DNA of 64,000 nucleotides from Terana coerulea (lineage: Eukaryota; Basidiomycota; Agaricomycetes; Polyporales; Phanerochaetaceae), in NCBI GenBank assembly GCA_024811115.1, contig JAKOGH010000042.1, positions 186,001-250,000 of the forward strand, in the 5' to 3' direction. Shown here in pieces: positions 9,540-21,893 of the stretch. Below the pieces are notes generated by a model. The model did no database searches and had not been told where the DNA came from. It saw only the letters and a list, made by a program, of their open reading frames with translations. Position numbers and translations under genes: made by a program. Each line of letters starts with the position of its first letter. The first letter of the stretch is position 1.

Positions 9540-11901
9540 ATGGCCTCTCTCAAGCCAAAGCCATACTTTCAGAACAACTCGCCCTCAACGACCAGCCTTC
9601 TGACACCACCATCCCGCAGTCCGGCACCGCAGGGAGTGCATGCCGCGCTCGCCGAGTCTCCAAGGTCGGCCACACCGAGCGACATCTCTCCAGTACGTTT
9701 ACACCCACCGTATCCATCCACGACGCTCGATGTAACCTGGGCCTATTGTTCAGGATGATTCTCGCTACGGCTCCCGCCACACGTCTGGAGTACCGAGCTC
9801 GATCTCGGACAAGGTACATCATATGCTACTCTCAGGCTTACTCTTCCTGAAACACACTTCATGTAGTTTTCGTTGTCGCCAAACCCGAGCGAATGGGGTG
9901 CCATCCTTTCAGTCGACTACAAGGAACCCGATGACTTTTTGCACAACCCTGACCCCCGGAGGGACTCATAGAAATGACCAAGATCGTAACTTTTTTACCG
10001 CTCGAGGAATCATCAACCTCGGCTGCTTGGCTATTCTGATGCTTGGTATCATTGCGCTATTGTAAGGACTGGCATTTCAGGTTGAGTGGGGGCAGTTCTA
10101 ACTGGTATCCTTTTCTGGACCCACAGTGCTGGGTATCCCCTCATTAGCCATTTCACTGCGCACAAACAGTCGACCTTGGGCGGATTTAACCTCGGTGGGA
10201 CCAATGCCTCCGGACAAGTGAGCCCACTCGTCGTTACGTTTCTATGGTTTTATTGAAACACGACGTAGGTCGCCAGCATGAGCGGCAATTGGGGACTTGT
10301 CGACCTTGCGACACCTCAGGATGTGTACACCAAAGCTGACTACGTCAATGGCAAAAGTGGCAGCTCATCTGGTCGGACGAGTTCAACACAGATGGACGCA
10401 CGTTCTACCCAGGAGACGATCCTTACTGGGAGGCCGTCGACTTGCATTATTGGCAGACGAACAATCTGGAGTGGTACGACCCCGCCGCCATTACTACTCG
10501 GAACGGGAGCTTGGAGATCACCCTGTCCCAAAAGGAAACGCATGGATTAAACTACCAAGGAGGGATGATGACGACCTGGAACAAGTTCTGTTTCACCGGA
10601 GGACTAATTGAGACCAGTGTCGTTCTGCCTGGGATTAACAATATCCTTGGTCTTTGGCCAGCCGTGTGGACTATGGGCAACCTTGGTCGCGCTGGATACG
10701 GTGCCAGTCTCGAGGGCATGGTAAGTGGTCATGATTCGTGTATTTTCGCGCGCAAGGACTAAACCCTAATGTCAAATAGTGGCCTTACACGTATGACTCC
10801 TGTGACATTGGGACGGTAGCCAACCAATCTATGAATGGTCTCCCTGTCGCTGCAACCCAAAATGGTGACCCGACGGAGGATGGCGTGTTATCCTTCCTTC
10901 CTGGGCAACGTCTCTCAAGATGCACATGCTCAGGTGAATCGCATCCTGGACCTATGCACACAGACGGCACATATGTTGGTCGGTCTGCTCCTGAAATCGA
11001 TATTTTCGAAGCACAGGTAGGTTTTGCGTGACTAAGGAATATTCATGCCCATCCCAACATTCCTTTTAGATCTCAGGAGGTACTGGTCAAGTGTCTCAGT
11101 CGGGCCAGTGGGGTGTAAGTGACACCAGCGTATCACCTCCGGACGTCTCTCATGTTGTCATTGCAGCCTTTCAACGCGGAGTACCACTGGTTCAACACGT
11201 CAGATAACTTGATCATCCCGAATCCCGACGTAACTACATTGAACACCTACGTCGGGGCAGCCTTCCAGCAGGCGACGTCAGGTGTCACAGAGACAAGTAA
11301 GCCTTCACGATGTCCGTGTAATAACTATATCTCATGGTCGGATAGACCAGCAGGCATATGAATTGACTGGCGGGGTAACGTCGGTATACGGATTCCAGTA
11401 TCAACCTGGCTTTGACGGTGGTGTAAGTGACCGACACGAGTCTGAATTCTAGTGTGCTCACGTCTCGGTCCAGTACATCAGCTGGATTGCAGATGGTAAA
11501 TTGGCTTGGACGATGAAGCAGCCTGGTATGGCTGCGGACTCCCGTGTGGAGATTGGTCCCCGCCCGATTCCTCAAGAACCTATGTATATCATTGCCAACC
11601 TCGGCATGTCAACGAACTTCGGCACCGTCGACCTCGACCATCTGACGTTCCCAGCAACGATGCGTATCGACTATATCAGGGTGTACCAGGATCCAGACCA
11701 GATCAACTATGGATGTGACCCGGATGATTTCCCCACTGAGCAATACATCAACACGTACGTTTATCGTATGATTTTGCGTACTCACGAGCCTAATGTATCA
11801 TGTTTAGGTACATTGGGGCATACACCAACCCGAACTTCACCACATGGCGGGACGACTTCAAGCAGCCGTTCCCCAAGAACAGCTTCCTCGGGCAATGCTA
11901 G
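9540..11901 (+). CDS. KRE6/SKN1-type beta-glucan synthesis protein, copy A (two frame slips)
   Basis: Type II membrane protein with a GH16-like domain needed for beta-1,6-glucan assembly. Eleven exons: 9540-9692, 9754-9813, 9867-10061, 10127-10217, 10269-10720, 10780-11016, 11070-11114, 11167-11296, 11346-11422, 11474-11754, 11808-11901. Cytosolic serine-rich N-terminus, one transmembrane helix ([15 protein letters not shown]), then the SKN1 domain with [49 protein letters not shown] and the catalytic-type APEIDIFEA, ending SFLGQC. Compared with copy B (36285-38590), one base is extra near 9966-9970 (after DPRRD) and one base is missing in an A run near 10353 (NGK|KW). Either assembly error or a damaged copy. 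The other splice sites and frames are intact. Confidence 0.85.
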
Positions 11902-12562
11902 ACGAAAGGTGTTCACTCGGCACTGCCGATGTACCTCTACTCCAAACCCCATGTACCAATACCCTCAGAGGCTCGCCGTCTGGCTACGGTCTAACAGTTC
12001 ACCCCAGACACGTTCACTCAGCAACCTTCGACTTTACCTTTGTACCGCATACTTTCTCTGACATTTGACGATGCCATTCGGACCATTGCCTGACACAGGT
12101 CTTGTCGTGTTACTGTTCAACTACATTATTGTTGTAGCGTCGTGTCTTCATAGCCTCGTCCACGATATCCTTATTCTCACTTCGTTTTGGACCATCTTAC
12201 GCTTCTTACTTTACCATGTGCAGACTATCTGTACATAATGAAATTCGTGCAATTCCACGCACAGTCAGGGTTAGGTTCTTGGAAGTCTTCATGCGTGTAC
12301 CTACACGTGTAGAACATGTCATGGTGCCGACGACAATACATAGCGATTTCGAGAGTACTGCTATGGATCAGTGCCGTCGTGTGCATTGTGTAAGATTACT
12401 AGGATGGTCTAAGGCTACGTTGTACATTGATAGATGCTCGCGACTGCATTCCCCAGGAGGTTAGGATGTCCATGCAAAAACGTGGGGTGTCGTGACTGCT
12501 ACGCAGGAGCTACTGTCTCCCGCAGGTAGTCGGACACCCGTCCAATCGTGTCCGTCGTGAGG
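11902..12562. other. Convergent intergenic region
   Basis: 661 bp between the stop of KRE6-like copy A (plus) and the stop of the UBE2O-like gene (minus). AT-rich parts, no convincing ORF, no repeat recognised. Presumably two 3' UTRs and terminators. Confidence 0.5.
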
Positions 12563-15500
12563 TCATGGGTCATGGGCATCGTGAATAGCCTGCAACCTCG
12601 CCAATGTTCGCTCGAGCGTGATAATCCCTCCCCCGTCAGCCGCGGAACTGCCAGCTCCCTGTCGGCCTCGCTGTCTACTGCCTGCGCCTTGCTCTTCTCG
12701 ACAAGCGCCCTCGAGTCGCGCAGGATTTTCGCGAGCTTGCCGTTCGTGAAGTAGAGCCAGTTGATCTCGGACTCCATGCCACCGATGGGAAGCTCCAGGG
12801 CTCTGCGAACGAAGCCGCGCGAGAGAACGTATGCCTTCTCGCTGTATAGCCGGCTACAAGACAGAGTTAGTGGAGGAGCTACTGCTTCAAAAAGGCCCGC
12901 CGATACCTGTTGACAATTCCCTCCTCAGTACCCCGTAACTTCTCGTAAGCAGGTTCGCAGAACCATCTGCGAAGCTTCATGAGTGGAAGACATGAGAGCA
13001 TACGGCAGACACTTACGGCTCTCGAACCAGTACAAGTCCTTGTATAGAGACTAAGGCTTGCAATAGCGAGGAACGCGAAGCGCTCCACATCTCACTCTTA
13101 TCTCCCGCCCAAGTACCTAGGATGGACAAACAAACCTTCCCCTCTTCATACAAATTCCTTGAACAGTTGTTAGCAGCTGTGGAATGAGAATGAGTAACGT
13201 TACTCACGGGTTCACTGAGATGCACCACAGCTGACTGTTAGCTATACGCGCAGCATCGCTGGAATGGTGAGACTTACCTCGACCGTTACCGTTAGTCCAG
13301 CTATGGAAGTGCGCTATTGGTGGGCTTTGCGGGAAATTCGAGTCGAGCATCCAGTCAATGACAAAGGGCGCATCTTCGTAAGGTGTATTCTCCGGGCCGA
13401 TGATGAGACAGCGCAGGAGGTCGGAGCGATCTTCGTATGCTCGTACAAGCACCGTGTCTTCGAGAAGAAGAAGTCAGACAATTCGTGAGCAAGTTGGATA
13501 GTTACGTACCAGGTAAGCTACTCGATAACACACGATACTCCTTTGTTAAGCGAGCAAGAAAGTTTCGTGACGGTTGGGCGGGAGGTGAAGTGTAGAATGC
13601 ATGGTCTATGGGAGCAGATGGAAGGACCTCGAAGCGCTTCCAATACTTTTCCCTTTCTTCTTCGCTTGTCAAAGGCTTCTCGGCTTCACCATTCACCGGG
13701 ACATCCTTCGGTACATCTTGCGGAATGGTGCGACTGCTCCGCGGCTCAGAAGACTGTGCTCCGTCAGAGGGGGCGTGGCCAATGGACGTAGTAATACCAT
13801 CCACATCCATTTGGGTCGTTGGTTCTGACGACGACCAGCCAATATTATCCACCTCTGCGGCGTCAACCTCCATTCGGTCCTCCTCGTCTGTAGACCAGTC
13901 GTCCCCGTCGTCGTCCGGATCCGCTATCCACTCTCCGTTCTCGTTCCATATTTCCGTGGGTGCGTCTTGACTGTCGAGGCTGTCGTGGCTGTCGGACTCG
14001 TCATCTTCCCACATGTCCTCAAGCTGCTCGAGACCATCGTATAAGCGAGTCAAACGTTCCAAGGGCAGGTTTGCCGAGGTAGAATCCGGCAGCATGACGT
14101 CCACCGTTCCGTCCAGCCGCAGCTAAACGTTTATCATATTAGAAGATGGCCGTGGAATGGCGGAAATAACTCACGTCAATGACCTCCCCGAACCAGTTCA
14201 ACGAAGGGTCATTTGGTTTGGGTCGACATAGCTTCCCCTCTTCCACGCTGGGATCCCTCCCTCTGCGCTGTGCTATATCGTTCCCGATCTCCGTCATCTC
14301 ACGGCGCCACCCTCCGTACTCGCCGTTCTCAGACAGATGCTGCATGGGCGACTCCCGCACCCAGTCTTCCATCTCCCCTATGCGCGGAACCATGGGCTGC
14401 TGGGCACCGTTGGTCGTACCCTCCTTATGGATGAAGATGAACTCGCCTCGATGCAGACCTAGGCCCTCTACGGGCGAGACAGCCGTCCAGTCGCTGGTGC
14501 CATGCGGGTCAAGCTCGAGGACAGACGCAAGTTCCACAGTGCCCGTATCTGCATATCGGATGTGGGCTGTACGATCGAGGGAGTTAACGGATTGTACGAC
14601 CGCTGGCCGCTTCTGATCTTCGCCTTTCCATATGACATTGTCGCCGGGCCTGCATACGCAAGGTCCTCTATCAGCAATGCTCCGAAGTATTACACTGATG
14701 TCACATTGAAGTGTGGCGACTGCACGTACCAACAATCATACTCGTCCGGGTTTAGGTATGGGATGGTCTCTTTGGAATCAAGGGTCTCGCGGGTCCCGTC
14801 TTGCCAGAGAACATTCACACGTGTGCGAGTCTCTTTGACTACTAGCGTACGGACCGAGACTATGCCTGGTGCCTCGCCCTCACGCCCGTGGTTTGAGACA
14901 GGAGTGGAAGTGTGGGCTTTGAGCACCACACGGTCGCCCACACGCATCGCCTGCTCGGCCCGCCTCCGGACGAGCGTAAGCTTCCCTAGATCAGGACCGT
15001 GCCAAAATCTTTGGGGGCGAGTACGTTTCGCGGCCTCAACAGAGTCCAGCTATGTGTCTTCATAGGTTACAACGGACTGCAAGAGGAAAATCCCGTACTC
15101 ACAGATTGGTTTATTGCAAGCCAGGCGATGACAAGTACCGTGCGTTTGACGTCAACGACTGTGTCCATCATGCTAGGCCTTGCGTTTCCAAGGAAGAAAT
15201 TCATGAGGCTCTGCATGCCTGACATGGGTGACGGTAGAATGTTCTGTGTGGACAATTAGCGGGTAAATGAGGCGTTATTCCTTCGTTACATACCGGGCCT
15301 TTCTCGCCTACCGCAAGTCGTACGCTTATCTCCGGAAGTCTGACCAGTGTACCGGTACCCATCTCTACAATCGCTTCGTCAAACATCTTCCTGTCACGTT
15401 AACATGAATGTACGAATAAAACATGAAGGAAGTGCATACCTCGACGACCTTGAAATAAGACGAGCGTGAAATGGGGTGAGATGGTCTCTATAAGTAATGG

Positions 15501-16144
15501 TTTGCTGCGTACCTGGCCAACCCAGTCGTCGTAGACAACATAGTCTCCCAAATCGACATCAAGATAGCATTCGACGTCGTCCTTGCTTTTCCAGTCTGGG
15601 ATTTCTGCTCCATTGATTGCATGCTCTAACCGACCTCGGACGTCGAGACTGGGGACAACATAAGGCTCGGACCTAGCAAATAGCGGTGTAGAAGCGCACC
15701 TCGTTACAATGCCGGAGCGTACATCATCAACACTCCTCTTCAGTAGGTCTCCGGGTTGGTACATGCGATCTACCAGCGTAAGCTTAGACTCTGGCAGGAT
15801 CTCTCGTGGTGGAAGATCTGGCCCTCGGGAGAAGAATGATACTCCCACTTCCCCATGTGTGAGAGGTCTCATGAGTGGGTCTGCAGCTATTTGTTCAGCA
15901 GAGGCAGGAATGTCTTCGGCATCGTGCCAACATCTCTGGGTATGACTTCAAGTGGCTGGGGCAAAGTCGCAAAGGCATATGTTGCTCACCAGAACAATTC
16001 CGTATGTCTTAGTCTCATCCACAAGCTGTACTATGTCCTCTTGGTAAAACTATACATCGTATGCACATGTTAGCTCTAAAGTATCTGGTCTCATGGGGTC
16101 TCACGACTCGCCTTAGCCGGGGTCCGTCGACTATTGTGATTCAT
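12563..16144 (-). CDS. UBE2O-type hybrid E2/E3 ubiquitin-conjugating enzyme
   Basis: Very large E2 with built-in E3 activity. Reading the minus strand: an N-terminal SH3-like conserved region ([20 protein letters not shown] joined to [10 protein letters not shown], then [19 protein letters not shown]); a second one ([42 protein letters not shown]); an acidic linker near 13.9 kb; then the UBC fold ([37 protein letters not shown]) with the catalytic Cys in KVCLSI. This order matches human UBE2O. Near 12630 a run of five C on the plus strand breaks the frame (-1); the restored end is [19 protein letters not shown] with stop at 12563, the unshifted frame stops at 12499. The first exon and its ATG at 16144 are tentative: its phase is off by one base. 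Confidence 0.82.
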
Positions 16145-17041
16145 CGCCAGGTCGTGTTCCGCTCGCTAGGAAAGATAATCCTGGCCGTCTCGCAAGCTGC
16201 GCTTGGTTGCAGTGAGAACAGGATAGATGAAAGTCGCAGACACGAAGGTTGGTGGTAGAGTGACGCACACGGCTTCACAAACGCGTTCAGTCCTGTTTGC
16301 CCAGACACGAAGGTTGGTGGTAGAGTGACGCACACGGCTTCACAAACGCGTTCAGTCCTGTTTGTTTGGTCGCCGACTTCCGCTTCTACCTATACCATCA
16401 CCTGGCCACCACTGTGCCCATACTCGACACAACTCATTGAAACCTACATATATGGACCACAAGATCCATATACACACGAAGAAAAGTGATATAAATTCTA
16501 TCTTGTTCGCCGCTTGGTCCGGATGAAAATACCTACATACAGTGGTTCCGAAGTACCGTCTTATATCCTCTCAGCAGCCAAGCCACAGTACGCTACTCAG
16601 CCCACTCGTCCCCCAGTTCCCCCAGCCTGCGTAGAGCTGTTGTCGCATAAAGCTAGCAGATGTTGGCGGTGAGATAACAACGAAGTTACTTAGATGCATG
16701 GACTGCGGGAGACGGAGACGTGATGGCGGAGTATGATGGCCTAGCGCAAGTGGTATGCAGAGCGTTAGGCTTGTGTAGAGAACATGAACTTGTCTGCGAA
16801 TACGTTCACGTCCCTGCTACGACATGGCCCTGCATGCATTCATTGTTGGACGTCTACGCCAAAGGTTGCCACGGGTGAGGACCCGGAGGCTTGAGATCAC
16901 CACTCCAGTTGGTTCTCCCACGTGCGGGATTATGGCTCCGCCTATTGCATCTTGTGCTCAGCCCTCGCCAGAGGTGAGAAGGGATGCAGCAGCTCTAGCG
17001 CATACCTCGTCATTCACATCGCTCAGCTTCTTCCTTTCGCA
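16145..17041. promoter_or_regulatory. Divergent intergenic region with a 65-bp tandem duplication
   Basis: About 0.9 kb between the UBE2O-like start (minus) and the F-box start (plus). It holds the exact tandem duplication listed separately. No supported ORF, tRNA or transposon ends seen. Confidence 0.5.
16237..16366. repeat. 65-bp tandem duplication (two copies)
   Basis: Copy 1 covers 16237-16301 and copy 2 16302-16366. The first 63 bases of both are identical (starting CAGACACGAAGGTTGGTGG, ending CAGTCCTGTTTG). They differ only in the last two bases. It lies just upstream of the UBE2O-like gene. Perfect identity suggests a recent duplication or an assembly artefact. Confidence 0.92.
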
Positions 17042-18841
17042 ATGGACTACTTTTCCAAGCTACCGACAGAGCTAATCATCAAGATCCTCACCGCGCTCGA
17101 CTGGCGAAGCGCACTAGAATGCACAAAGGTGATACCAAATGGATTGATAGAAGTTCATTCACTTCGGCACTCACACCGTGACTAGGTCTGCCATCTCTTC
17201 AAGACCATCGTCATGGAGTCCGTAGAGCTGCAGTACACTATCGAACTGGCCGTTGCAGGCATGGACGACGACCCTCGAAGTCATCTCACGAAGGCAGATC
17301 GTCTGCAGCGTCTGAAGGCACACCAAGCGGCCTGGCAGGATCTGGAATGGAGAACGGATAAGATTGTCCCTATGCTGCGAGGCGGGGTCTGGGAGCTGTA
17401 TGGTGGCGTGCTTGCTCAAGCCAGAGCCCACGACACCTTGACCTTCCTTCAACTGCCTTCTGAAATTAGGGGGGATCCCCGAGAAGGAATGGGAGCTGAA
17501 TGTCGGCATGCAAGTGCGCGATTTTGGCATGGAACCCTCATTAGACCTTCTGGTCATTATTGAACGGATGAGCGGGAACATGTGAGTGCAACGTCTCCGG
17601 TTCTCTCAACGTGAAGGACTTACACCGCGGGCATCGCAGCGGAGTCTATCGATTGCATCTTCTCCAGCTCTCGACAGGCAACAAGCATCCCAATGCCAAC
17701 GTGTCACCTGTTGTTGCACATTCGCCCATCGGGATTAACTTTTCCTTCGCCATCCAGATATCTCGGGAACATCTCGCTGTTATGTTCATCAGCAGTGACG
17801 AGAGTGAAAGTCAGCTTAACATATGGAACTGGAGAAATGGAGAGAACGAAATGGTACGTTGCATCTCCTCAGCTTGTTCCGCTTCTCTTACAGACTTTGG
17901 TGGATCAGGCTTTGCATGGGCTGGAGCTTGCTTCGTTCAGCTTCCTGACTGAGCGCCATGTCCTGCTCGCAATAGTGGATAATCCACTCACCGACCCCCC
18001 GCCTGAGGACACCGAGCCGTCGCTTATTGTCGTCGACTTCATAGCCGCGCCTAAAGATCCAACAACTATACGGGATGTCCAGTTTGAATTCGCCTTACAC
18101 TACCCTCTCTTACTTCCCCATGCGAGCGCCCTTGCTATCTCTGTGCGCTCCGATCCCTCTCCGTCCTGGGTCCCCAACCCTGACCTCGAAGTGCCGTTTC
18201 ACACCGCCCAACATGACAGGTTATTCGTCATCACGCTTTGGGTGGCCGAAGGCGCCAACATCAGCACTTTGGTGCTTTTCTTGCCATCGTCTACGGTGCT
18301 AAAGAAGCTTGGCTCCGTGTCCTCCGATGAACGTGGTCGGAGGTTTGAGTGGAACGAGTGGGGTCCGAAGGGAACAAGGCTTGGGCCTGCGCCTAGCGGG
18401 CACTCGATGGTCTGGGTCTGCTATGTCTTTGGGCTATCCTTCGTTGCACCATACAGACCAGGCGGAACGTTACCAATGGATGCACCTGACGGCCTGAAGA
18501 AGGTGCAGATGTTTGACTTCAATCAGGATGCTATCAAGCGACAACTTGCCCAGGGCTTCCAAAACGACGAGGAAGAAGGCACACATTTAATCACGAAACC
18601 TCACACGTTGAATATGGATCGCATTTTCGCCCAGCCAGTCGAAACCTCACTGCCGTATCGCTGGAGAGTCAAGAGCGTTCCTCACCACGACGCACGGGCT
18701 TTTGACTCGGTCATGTTGAGCGAAGACGCTCTCGTGACCGTGTCCAGCGTACGTGTCGTTGTTCTCTCTTCGTCTCCTTTACTCAACATCAGTGCAATAC
18801 AGAGCCCTGAGGTGCGAGAGTACCGCATTTTCTCGTTTTGA
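17042..18841 (+). CDS. F-box domain protein (Agaricomycete family)
   Basis: Probable substrate-receptor subunit of an SCF ubiquitin ligase. Exons: 17042-17128, 17186-17581, 17640-17853, 17894-18748 and 18803-18841. The F-box is at the very N-terminus (FSKLPTELIIKILTALDWRSALECTKVCHLFK). The long remainder resembles the beta-propeller-like tails of many mushroom F-box proteins (WQDLEWR, VYRLHLLQLSTG, QLNIWNWRNGE, LASFSFLTERHVLLA). Inside exon 2 a run of six G (17469-17474) makes the frame slip by +1, between LQLPSEIR and GIPEKEWELNV; five G would keep the frame. The last intron (18749-18802) is 54 nt and in frame, so its splicing is uncertain. Substrate unknown. Confidence 0.78.
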
Positions 18842-19534
18842 TGATCTGGCTTGACGTAACTGCTGCAGTCAGTATGGTCCGCTTTTCCGGCATCCGGTTG
18901 GTCTGAAACTGACCGGCCTTTACCAGCGTAGCCAATCGTGTCGAATTGCATATCGGACATATGAAGACAGCGCGGCGCCTTCCTCAGAATCCTAGGAACT
19001 CGCCTGATTTGTGTCCTGAAGCCCTGAGGATCAATACCGGTGCAACGACTCGTCACGCCGTGCTACCCGACGCTTGGCTGTGCGTGCTCACTGTGCATGC
19101 GCGGCAACAACGTTTGCGTGTGCCGTCACAGAACTGCCCGAAGCACTGCGCAAACGATGGGTCCGGATGCGCTACATTTGCTAGAAGCGGGAGGGGTTGC
19201 GAACACTGTAGAATTGAGGATGCGTAGCACAATGCATGTAGCATACAACACCTATGGGGAGTAGCGGTAATAGCTCAGTCGTTCTGTGACATGGTCGATG
19301 GGCAGCGGCCGATAGGGGACCGTCCGTGCTCGCCCTGAGGCGGCCCTCCTTCAAATCTGCCATTGGCTTGACGCTCAATCCGTGGGCGAGATGAGCGCAG
19401 ACGCTGTAGGCGTCTACGGCAAGCGCACCGCAGATGGCGAAGATGGAGGCGGGCCTGGTTTTTTCAGAGAACCTCCATGAGTCATTTAAACGGGCCCTGT
19501 CTCCTTCGTTTCTACGTTGTGCCCCCCATTCACC
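18842..19534. other. Intergenic region upstream of NAG synthase
   Basis: About 0.7 kb between two plus-strand genes. Short ORFs on both strands have no recognisable similarity. No RNA gene or repeat found. It should contain the F-box 3' UTR and the NAG synthase promoter. Confidence 0.45.
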
Positions 19535-21542
19535 ATGCTTTCCCATACGACCCAGGCTGCTCGTAAAACGCTCTCAGCAGCGCACGCGTCTCGCTCAGGG
19601 CAGACCTTCAAAGCTTTCTATGCTGTGCGCGACGTCGCGCTACTTGTCTTGGCTGTATGCTGACCATGTCTCGGGTTCTTGTAGACAATTCGCTCACTGC
19701 GACAGAGCACCCCGCCACCTGATATTGAGGAGGACATTGCGGACAATGTAGGTAGATAGTACTTGCGTTGACATTGCGGAAAACTAACTCTTAGACTTGG
19801 CTTAGGACTTCATCATGTCCATTCTGCGTGCCAACCCTTCGTTACGCGACACACGGTCCTATCTGAAAGATTTTGGTCCACGGCCCATCAAGCCTACCCT
19901 ACCAAGCCACAAGCAGTACCATTGGCAACTGCCTTTGATCCAAAATCTCTTCAGACCGAGACCCATCCGCCAGACATACAGCAAACTGCGACTGCGGCCT
20001 CACCGAGCCCTGTCATTGCGTCCATCCTCGACCCTGTTGTCCGTCGCACGTCTCTCGTGAAGCTCCAGGGACCATTCACCGATCGTCAGCTGGAGAGTAT
20101 CGCGCGCGGCATGGTCTATCTGGAGAAGCTGGGGCTGGTTAGTGTCATCGTTGTGGATAACGACACCTTGGTCCGGGGGACTCTGGCGAACGCGCTGCTA
20201 TCATGGAGGAGACTATGCGGGTCGTTTCTGCTCTGGAGAAGCAGGAGCGAAGGCTCGCCCTGTTCTGGGTGCCGTTGTCCGTCTCGGTCCCAACCCTGAG
20301 GACAAAGAAACGCAGACAGCGGAGCCTGTCCCTGAAGCACACACCTTCCCCTCCGACTTGGTCCACATCCGTTCGGCTTTGAAAGCGGGCGAAATTCCTG
20401 TACTCCCTCCACTGGCTCTCGATTCATTCTACCGTTCGGTGCGCGTCGACGCTAACGACGTAGTCGGTGCCCTTGCCCGTGGTATGGTCGAGGCTGCTTC
20501 TCAAGATCCTCAAGACCAAGCATCGAAACGTGCTCCCGAACCTGCCGTCGCAACGGACGTGAATGTCGACCTTACCCCTATGCGGCTGATGATCATTAAC
20601 AAGGAGGGCGGAGTTCCCTCGTACGCTCGTGACGGTATGCCCCACTTGCTCGTCAACCTAGCTTCGGAGTATTCCTACATCAAGGAAACATACGATCCTC
20701 GGTGGAAGGCAACACACCCTTCGGCTCTTTCGAACCTGAGGCTCGCTCAGACATGCCTTTCCTACATGCCTCCCACGTCATCCGCGGTCATGGTCTCGCA
20801 CAGGTCGCCCAGTTCTCTCATTGCCAACCTTATCACCAATAAGCCTGCCGTCAGCTCGAGTCTGCCGCACGCGCTTCTGCAGGGGAACCGGAAGCTGGAT
20901 TTTCATACGCCCACCCTCCTCCGCCGGGGTCTCGACATGCAAGTTCTCCGCTCCGCAGCAGAGATCGACAAGTCGAAGATGAAGGCGCTGCTTGAGCAGT
21001 CGTTCATGCGCGAGCTGGACGAACAGGCCTTCTGGGATCGGCTCGACAGGGACCTGGACTTCGTCATCGTCGCGGGCGACTACGCCGGCGCCGCCATTGT
21101 CACGACCGAGCAGTGCCCCTCAGAGTCCCCGAGTGCGTACGCGCCCATCACGTACCTCGATAAGTTCGCGGTGCTCCCGAGCCACCAGGGTGACGGCACG
21201 GTCGACTTCCTCTGGGTCGCGCTGCACGACGAGACGTACGGCCTCGGCCTCCCGAACTCGGCGAACCCGAACGGCGGCAAGCAGGGCGTCGGCGAGGGGC
21301 GGGACTTGGTGTGGCGCAGCCGCTCCAACAACCCGGTGAACAAGTGGTACTTTGAGCGCAGCACGGGGCACCTCCGCCAGGGCGACTGGTGTCTGTTCTG
21401 GTGCGATGCGGAGATGCGGCTGAAGACGCAGGAGGGGCGTCGCGGGAGCGCGGGCTTGTCGTACTTGGAGGACTGGGAGCACGGGCGGTTGTCAGTGTGG
21501 TCGGATGTCGTCACCAAGATTGCGTCAAGTTGGAGGAAGTGA
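19535..21542 (+). CDS. ARG2: N-acetylglutamate synthase, mitochondrial (ARG2-like; three frame slips)
   Basis: Makes N-acetylglutamate from glutamate and acetyl-CoA, first step of ornithine/arginine synthesis in mitochondria. Exons 19535-19645, 19685-19747 and 19806-21542. The basic, serine-rich N-terminus looks like a mitochondrial targeting peptide. Recognisable parts are [54 protein letters not shown] (kinase-like domain), [26 protein letters not shown], and the fungal NAT domain with [37 protein letters not shown] and LSYLEDW near the end. The frame slips by -1 three times: near 19880-19895, in a G run at 20175-20179 and near 20243-20246. Together they restore the original frame, so the long C-terminal part is open. 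Confidence 0.85.
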
Positions 21543-21893
21543 AGCATCGGAGGAAGCAAAACAAAACGGAAGCAATGGACATTGTAGAACGTCTGCGACG
21601 TATGTACTCTTCAGTCTGTACATTTATATCTCCACATCATCTTGAGTACTGTGTTATTTAAATAGTCGTCTTTGTGTACACGATTTGCAATCCTGCTTGG
21701 TCGAATAGTGTGAACAACACCGGGCTCGTCCACTGGACAGTTAATGCAATGACACTGCACAAATACCTCACGCATCACTACTAATTGCACACAGCTCTGA
21801 GCGATTAGAGGGATTGTAGTATGATCGGTATAAAAAGCAGGACACAATGAAGTAGTACGTATACGTCCAAAGATCATCTTAGAAGTCCCGATA
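21543..21893. other. Convergent intergenic region
   Basis: 351 bp between the stops of NAG synthase (plus) and the carnitine carrier (minus). Nothing beyond presumed 3' UTR sequence is seen. Confidence 0.45.

Noticed and set aside
18682..19056. 124-codon minus-strand frame
   Set aside because: Mostly antisense to the last F-box exons and without any recognisable sequence.
20175..20179. Programmed ribosomal frameshifting in NAG synthase
   Set aside because: Similar slips occur in many unrelated genes of the window, mostly in homopolymers and without slippery-site structure, so sequencing error is the simpler explanation.
20992..21339. Ser/Thr/Arg-rich plus-strand frame
   Set aside because: It is a shadow of the NAG synthase NAT domain in another frame; the true frame contains conserved motifs.
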